A stretch of 10,000 nucleotides of DNA from Calditerrivibrio sp. (GTDB taxonomy: Bacteria > Chrysiogenota > Deferribacteres > Deferribacterales > Calditerrivibrionaceae), in NCBI GenBank assembly GCA_020217115.1, contig JAIWOA010000049.1, positions 1 to 10,000 of the forward strand, in the 5' to 3' direction. The notes beneath the pieces are model-generated. The model searched no databases and was not told the DNA's origin. It saw only the letters and a program-made list of their open reading frames with translations. Each line of letters begins with the position of its first letter. Position 1 is the stretch's first letter. Position numbers and translations under genes: made by a program. Positions 6,296 through 10,000 of this stretch are shown one piece after another.

Positions 6296-7942
6296 ATTTT
6301 ATACGGATATAACGAAAATGTCAAGGCAAATTTTTTAAGAACCCTTGAAAAGCTTGTAAAAAGAAAAAATATATCAAAAACTCTAATATCAAATGAGTTG
6401 ATGAGAAACATTTCTAAAATATCCTTTGAAATGGGAAGACAGATAGGTCTTTTGATAGATAGAAACAATATAATTCAGTACGTATTAATTGGTACAAATA
6501 GAGAGATTTTGATTCCAAAATTAGACAGATTTGCAATAGCTCCCGGCAGATTACGCGGCCTTAGACTTGTCCATACACATCTATATGCTGAAGATATAAC
6601 AGAAGATGACATAACAGATCTTAAACTTCTAAGGCTTGATGCAGTTGGTGCAATAAAATTAAATGACAAGGGGGAACCATACAGAATACAGCTTGCCTAT
6701 ATACATCCATCAAAGGAAAAAAGTATAGACATCATCGAATACAAAGATCCTTACAATATAAAGGATGATTTTAATGAATTTATAGGTGCGATAGAGTCAG
6801 AAATATACCGTGCAGCAAAAGAAAGATTCAACGTGAAGCATGGTTTTACAGCTGTACTTGTTGGAGTTTACAAAGACAAAAGGGAAGCAGATGAAAATAT
6901 AAATGAACTAAAGGAACTTTGTAGAAGTGCAAATATAACACCAGTGTTTAGCTTCATACAGACAAAACAATCTGTGCATCCAAAATATGTTGTTGGACCT
7001 GGCAAATTAAAAGAGATAGAGATTTATACTCTCCAGAATGATGTTGATTATATAATATTTGATAATGTATTATCCCCAGCCCAATCAAGAAGCATATCAG
7101 AGTCGACGGAATCAAAAATACTTGACAGAACACAACTTATTTTAGATATTTTTGCAAGAAGAGCAAAGTCAAACGAAGGGAAAATAAGGGTGGAACTTGC
7201 CCAGCTTAAACATATTTTACCAAGACTCACAGCAAGGGATGATTCCCTCTCAAGATTGACAGGGGGTATAGGTGGGAGAGGTCCCGGAGAAACTAAGCTT
7301 GAAGTGGACAAAAGAAGAATAAAAGATAGGATAGCTTTTCTGACAGGGAAACTAAAGGGTATAGAATCTGTTAGAAATACTCAGAGATCTAAAAGAACAA
7401 AGAAGAATTTACCTATAGTTTCAATTATTGGGTACACAAATGCAGGGAAATCTACTCTGCTGAACAATCTGACAAACAGCGAAATATATGCTGATGATCT
7501 TATGTTTGCCACCCTTGACACCACCTCAAAAAGGTTGAGATTCCCGGAAGAAAGGGAATGTATCCTGACAGACACTGTTGGATTTATCAGAAACCTTCCA
7601 GAAAGCCTAAAGGGTGCTTTTAAATCTACCCTTGAAGAACTTGAAGACTCTGACCTTCTAATACACCTTGTGGACATATCCAATTCCCAATTTAGAAAAC
7701 ATATACAATCTGTAAATAGAATTATAGAGGAGCTTAATTTGATAGATAAACATAAGATTCTGGTATTTAACAAAATTGATGCTATCTCGGAAGATGATCT
7801 TATGCAAATAAAAAATGAGTTTAAGAATGCCGTATTTATATCTGCGATGGATAGAAAAACATTTGGGGAATTGATAAATAAAATAAGTCACTCACTTTTT
7901 ATGGAGGGTAAAGAAATTGGAATCATCAGTAGCCACCATTAA
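6296..7942 (+). CDS. hflX: ribosome-associated GTPase HflX, long form, probable ATT start
   Basis: HflX is a GTPase that binds the 50S subunit and splits stalled ribosomes. Counting from ATT 6296 it has 548 residues. An N-terminal extension (about 1-170) precedes the HflX domain, followed by the family signature GGIGGRGPGETKLE (323-336) and the G domain with G1 GYTNAGKS (379-386), G3 DTVG (426-429) and G4 NKID (492-495). The start is the oddity. The stretch from 6299 to 6397 reads LYGYNENVKANFLRTLEKLV and on, which resembles the beginning of long HflX proteins as I remember them, yet has no ATG, GTG or TTG. ATT 6296 is five bases after AGGAGG, and an in-frame TAA at 6272 closes the frame. The first conventional starts, TTG 6398 and ATG 6401, would lose 34 residues and have no ribosome site. 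The end overlaps the next gene by 26 bases. Confidence 0.92.
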   Translation: MLYGYNENVKANFLRTLEKLVKRKNISKTLISNELMRNISKISFEMGRQIGLLIDRNNIIQYVLIGTNREILIPKLDRFAIAPGRLRGLRLVHTHLYAEDITEDDITDLKLLRLDAVGAIKLNDKGEPYRIQLAYIHPSKEKSIDIIEYKDPYNIKDDFNEFIGAIESEIYRAAKERFNVKHGFTAVLVGVYKDKREADENINELKELCRSANITPVFSFIQTKQSVHPKYVVGPGKLKEIEIYTLQNDVDYIIFDNVLSPAQSRSISESTESKILDRTQLILDIFARRAKSNEGKIRVELAQLKHILPRLTARDDSLSRLTGGIGGRGPGETKLEVDKRRIKDRIAFLTGKLKGIESVRNTQRSKRTKKNLPIVSIIGYTNAGKSTLLNNLTNSEIYADDLMFATLDTTSKRLRFPEERECILTDTVGFIRNLPESLKGAFKSTLEELEDSDLLIHLVDISNSQFRKHIQSVNRIIEELNLIDKHKILVFNKIDAISEDDLMQIKNEFKNAVFISAMDRKTFGELINKISHSLFMEGKEIGIISSHH

Positions 7943-8267
7943 AATGAGATTTGAAGCATTTTTAAATAATGATCCTTTTGCTATCTATAATCTATATTCA
8001 GAAAATAGCGATTTTAGATTGCTATTTCCCACTTTTGATGATTATCTTGAAAGATTCATGGATAGATACGCAAAAAGTATACCGATAAAGCTTGAGATTA
8101 TAAAGGTAAATGAAAAATCAAATCTATCGCAAATACTTTATGAAGAGAGGTTTATAGATATTGATGAAGGTGAAGTAATATATTACACAAAAACATCCCT
8201 TAAAAGAGAAAACAATAATTGGAAAATTATAAAAGAACAGAGAGAAAAAAGGGTAAGGGAAGGATAA
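7917..8267 (+). CDS. unassigned 116-residue protein, possibly NTF2-like
   Basis: I do not recognise this protein. It starts at TTG 7917 inside the end of hflX, with GGAGGG (7903-7908) eight bases upstream, so the start is well supported and translation is likely coupled to hflX. The sequence is charged and soluble, without signal peptide, membrane segment or Cys. An N-terminal helix with MRFEAFLNNDPFAIYNLYSE, a middle YLERFMDRYAKS helix and then alternating strands (IKLEIIKVNE, SQILYEERFIDI, EVIYYTKTSLKRENNNWKIIKEQ) suggest the cystatin-like alpha+beta fold of NTF2/SnoaL or YchJ-type domains. The xxWKI ending of the last strand is common in that fold. This is inference from pattern only. The genomic link to HflX suggests, but does not show, a role around ribosomes or stress. 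It converges with the FmdB gene 15 bases away. Confidence 0.82.
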   Translation: MESSVATIKMRFEAFLNNDPFAIYNLYSENSDFRLLFPTFDDYLERFMDRYAKSIPIKLEIIKVNEKSNLSQILYEERFIDIDEGEVIYYTKTSLKRENNNWKIIKEQREKRVREG

Positions 8268-8275
8268 TCCTCCCC
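8257..8275 (-). terminator. possible hairpin between convergent genes
   Basis: GGGAAGGA (8257-8264) pairs with TCCTCCCC (8268-8275) around a three-base TAA loop, with one A-C mismatch. On the - strand a T-run (complement of 8245-8250) follows after about six bases, so it might end fmdB transcription. On the + strand no U-tract follows. The stop codon of the upstream gene is the loop itself. Confidence 0.28.
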
Positions 8276-8282
8276 TAAAAAT

Positions 8283-8540
8283 CTATTGGTTATCCCCAGA
8301 TGCCGCAGGGCACGTAGAACAAGCTGGAGAACTTTCTTTAGAACTGCAGGATGAAGAACCTGAAGCATAGTCTGTTTTATACCAGCCACTACCTTTTAAT
8401 TTAAAACTTGTCAATGACATTATCCTCTCAGCTGCAGAACCACATTTTACACATTTCTTTTCATAAACTTCATTAAAGGTTGGCTCAAGGAGCTCGAAAA
8501 CATGTCCACATTTTTCACATCTGTACTCGTATATTGGCAT
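8283..8540 (-). CDS. FmdB-family zinc-ribbon protein with Cys/Ser-rich tail
   Basis: This 85-residue protein begins MPIYEYRCEKCGHVFE, the hallmark of the FmdB regulatory-protein family, and has two CxxC knuckles (Cys8/Cys11 and Cys30/Cys33) that should bind one zinc. The ribbon occupies residues 1-45; KLKGSGWYKTDY (47-58) is the usual segment after it. Residues 59-85 form a low-complexity tail rich in Ser, Ala and Cys (Cys64, Cys67-type and CSTC), typical of the family though variable. Family members were first seen beside formamidase genes, but their molecular role is largely unknown; transcriptional regulation is presumed, not shown. The ATG at 8540 has GGAGGT seven bases upstream, and a - strand promoter precedes it, so it is a single-gene unit. 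Confidence 0.92.
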   Translation of the reverse strand: MPIYEYRCEKCGHVFELLEPTFNEVYEKKCVKCGSAAERIMSLTSFKLKGSGWYKTDYASGSSSCSSKESSPACSTCPAASGDNQ

Positions 8541-8583
8541 AAATCATACCTCCGTTACTATTGTGTATAAATTTTGATTTTAA

Positions 8584-8611
8584 AATATATACTATAAAAA
8601 AATTTTGTAAA
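8584..8611 (-). promoter_or_regulatory. candidate promoter of the FmdB-family gene
   Basis: On the - strand TTTACA (8606-8611, 5 of 6 to TTGACA) and TATATT (8584-8589, 5 of 6 to TATAAT) are separated by 16 bases. Initiation near 8577 gives a leader of about 37 bases with GGAGGT before the ATG. The surrounding DNA is very AT-rich, which lowers the weight of the match. Confidence 0.5.
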
Positions 8612-8688
8612 GATTTTTTTAAAAATATTTTAAACTATCTCCTACCTGTCTATTAAAATTATCAAGATTATTAATAATAAAATAACTC

Positions 8689-8717
8689 TTGAAATTATAA
8701 TTATTTAGTATTAATAT
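8689..8717 (+). promoter_or_regulatory. candidate recJ promoter
   Basis: TTGAAA (8689-8694, 5 of 6) and TAATAT (8712-8717, 4 of 6) are 17 bases apart, about 35 bases before the proposed recJ start. The 211-base gap from 8541 to 8751 otherwise holds only AT-rich DNA and the divergent fmdB promoter; I see no RNA gene in it. Confidence 0.35.
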
Positions 8718-8751
8718 TTAATTAGTAAAAAAATAAAACTATGGCTGGTAG

Positions 8752-10000
8752 ATGGAGAGTAATGGTGGTATAAGTGTTGGTAAAACCCCAAAGTACAGGT
8801 GGACATACAAAAAAATAGATGAAAAAAAGATCATTGACATATTTTTGAGTTTGTCTAATCTTCCCAAATCTATTATAGAAGTGTTATTAAAAAGGGGTTT
8901 GGACAGCAAAGATTTGATTGTAGATTTTTTTGAAGCTCCCCTTGGAAGCCTTAATAATCCTTTTTTAATGAAGGATATGGATAAGGCTGTAAAAAGGGTT
9001 TTAAAAGCTGTTAAAGATAACGAAAAAATATGCATATATGGTGATTACGATGTTGATGGTGTAACAGCTACATCTCTCCTCTATGATTTTTTATTACAGA
9101 TTTCCGACAATGTTATATTTTATATACCCAAAAGGCTTGAAGAGGGCTATTCCCTTAATGTTGATGCGTTAAATGAATTAAAAAGTAAAAACATCTCCCT
9201 TATTATAACTGTGGATTGTGGAATAACATCTATAAGTGAAATAAAATATGCCAAGAATTTAGGTATTGATGTGATTGTAACTGATCATCATCAATTAGGG
9301 GAGACTTTTCCAGAAGATGCCTACGCTGTTGTAAATCCACAACAACCAGATGACACCTACCCTTTTAAATTTCTATCTGGAGTTGGCGTTGCCTTTAAAT
9401 TGGCTATGGCCTTCAAATATATTTACGAAAAAAGTGGATATAAAAAACTCCCTCCAATCAAACATTATTTAGATCTTGTGGCCCTTGGAACGATAGCAGA
9501 TGTGGTACCGATAATTGGAGAAAATAGGATTTTTGTAAAACATGGATTAAAACTTTTAGAAAACTCACCAAGAGCTGGAATAGAAGAATTAAAGAAGATA
9601 TCTGGACTTACAAAGTCGGATATAACCTCTGCAAATATAGGGTTTAGCCTTGCACCAAGAATAAATGCAGTAGGAAGACTTGGTAACTGCAAAAGTAGTG
9701 TAAAGCTTCTGATAACAAAAAATAGCAATGAAGCAAAATGGCTATCGGAAGAGCTCGAAGTGGAAAACAAATATCGTCAGGAACTGGAGAAAAATATCCT
9801 GAGGGAAACACTTGAAAAGATAGAAAAGAAAAAGTTAAACGAAAAATACAAAGGTCTGGTTATACATTCCTACAGCTGGCATCCTGGACTAATAGGGATT
9901 ATAGCATCAAGATTAGTGGAAAAGTATTCCAAACCATCAATAGTTCTTACTATAGAAAATGGTATAGCAAAGGGTTCAGCAAGGAGTATATCATCCTTCG
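8752..10000 (+). CDS. recJ: single-stranded-DNA-specific exonuclease RecJ, N-terminal 416 residues
   Basis: RecJ degrades single-stranded DNA 5' to 3' in recombination and base-excision or mismatch repair. The window cuts the gene; 416 codons of a usual 560-580 are present. The DHH domain is complete: YGDYDVDGVTATSLLYDFL (Asp98, Asp100 and Asp102 region), IITVDCGI, VTDHHQLG (Asp178, His179, His180), VNPQQPDDTYPF, LDLVALGTIADVVP and LAPRINAVGRLG. A Lys/Glu-rich linker helix leads into the DHHA1 domain, which begins with SWHPGLIGIIASRLVEKY. Phosphoesterase motifs I-IV all look intact. ATG 8752 is the first in-frame conventional start after TAG 8749 and gives a 14-residue lead before KYRWTYKKI, which resembles a normal RecJ beginning. 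It has no clear Shine-Dalgarno, so the start is less sure than the gene. It appears to be separately transcribed. Confidence 0.95.
   Translation, partial: MESNGGISVGKTPKYRWTYKKIDEKKIIDIFLSLSNLPKSIIEVLLKRGLDSKDLIVDFFEAPLGSLNNPFLMKDMDKAVKRVLKAVKDNEKICIYGDYDVDGVTATSLLYDFLLQISDNVIFYIPKRLEEGYSLNVDALNELKSKNISLIITVDCGITSISEIKYAKNLGIDVIVTDHHQLGETFPEDAYAVVNPQQPDDTYPFKFLSGVGVAFKLAMAFKYIYEKSGYKKLPPIKHYLDLVALGTIADVVPIIGENRIFVKHGLKLLENSPRAGIEELKKISGLTKSDITSANIGFSLAPRINAVGRLGNCKSSVKLLITKNSNEAKWLSEELEVENKYRQELEKNILRETLEKIEKKKLNEKYKGLVIHSYSWHPGLIGIIASRLVEKYSKPSIVLTIENGIAKGSARSISSF

Noticed and set aside
7381..7773. 130-codon open frame on the - strand opposite hflX
   Set aside because: It is the complement of the HflX G domain, with no family similarity or ribosome site.

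Overview
The window is AT-rich, gene-dense chromosomal DNA from what looks like an anaerobic, Gram-negative-type bacterium. My best inference is a Deferribacterota-like lineage, with low to moderate confidence. The reasons are the low GC, strong Shine-Dalgarno sites, an exported c-type cytochrome, a molybdenum cofactor gene, a fused DgkA-PAP2 protein and the long N-terminal form of HflX. I saw no mobile element, CRISPR array, tRNA, rRNA or sizeable repeat.

Region 1 (1-3761, + strand) is one tightly packed operon: the 3' end of phoH (ybeZ-like), ybeY, a fused undecaprenol/diacylglycerol kinase-PAP2 phosphatase, a CNNM/CorC-type transporter protein and era. PhoH, YbeY and Era are linked to 16S rRNA processing and ribosome quality control. 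The kinase/phosphatase and CorC are envelope functions that often travel with them. The operon ends at a bidirectional hairpin terminator (3764-3797).

Region 2 (3812-6227, - strand) holds an exported monoheme cytochrome c with its own good sigma70-type promoter, then a moeA-rluA-like pair whose reading frames overlap by 23 bases.

Region 3 (6296-8267, + strand) diverges from moeA. It holds hflX (ribosome-splitting GTPase) and an unassigned 116-residue protein whose TTG start lies inside the end of hflX. Region 4 is a small FmdB-type zinc-ribbon gene on the - strand (8283-8540). Region 5 is recJ on the + strand from about 8752, cut by the window edge.

Most of this is recognisable housekeeping. 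The points that stand out are start sites and one domain. hflX has conserved N-terminal coding sequence with no ATG/GTG/TTG, but an ATT at ideal distance from a perfect Shine-Dalgarno. dgkA-PAP2 has a perfect Shine-Dalgarno placed for an ATA codon and not for the first ATG. The N-terminal extension of HflX carries an H-x-H...T-x-x-D pattern reminiscent of JAMM/MPN metalloproteases. I do not see a clear undescribed multi-gene system.
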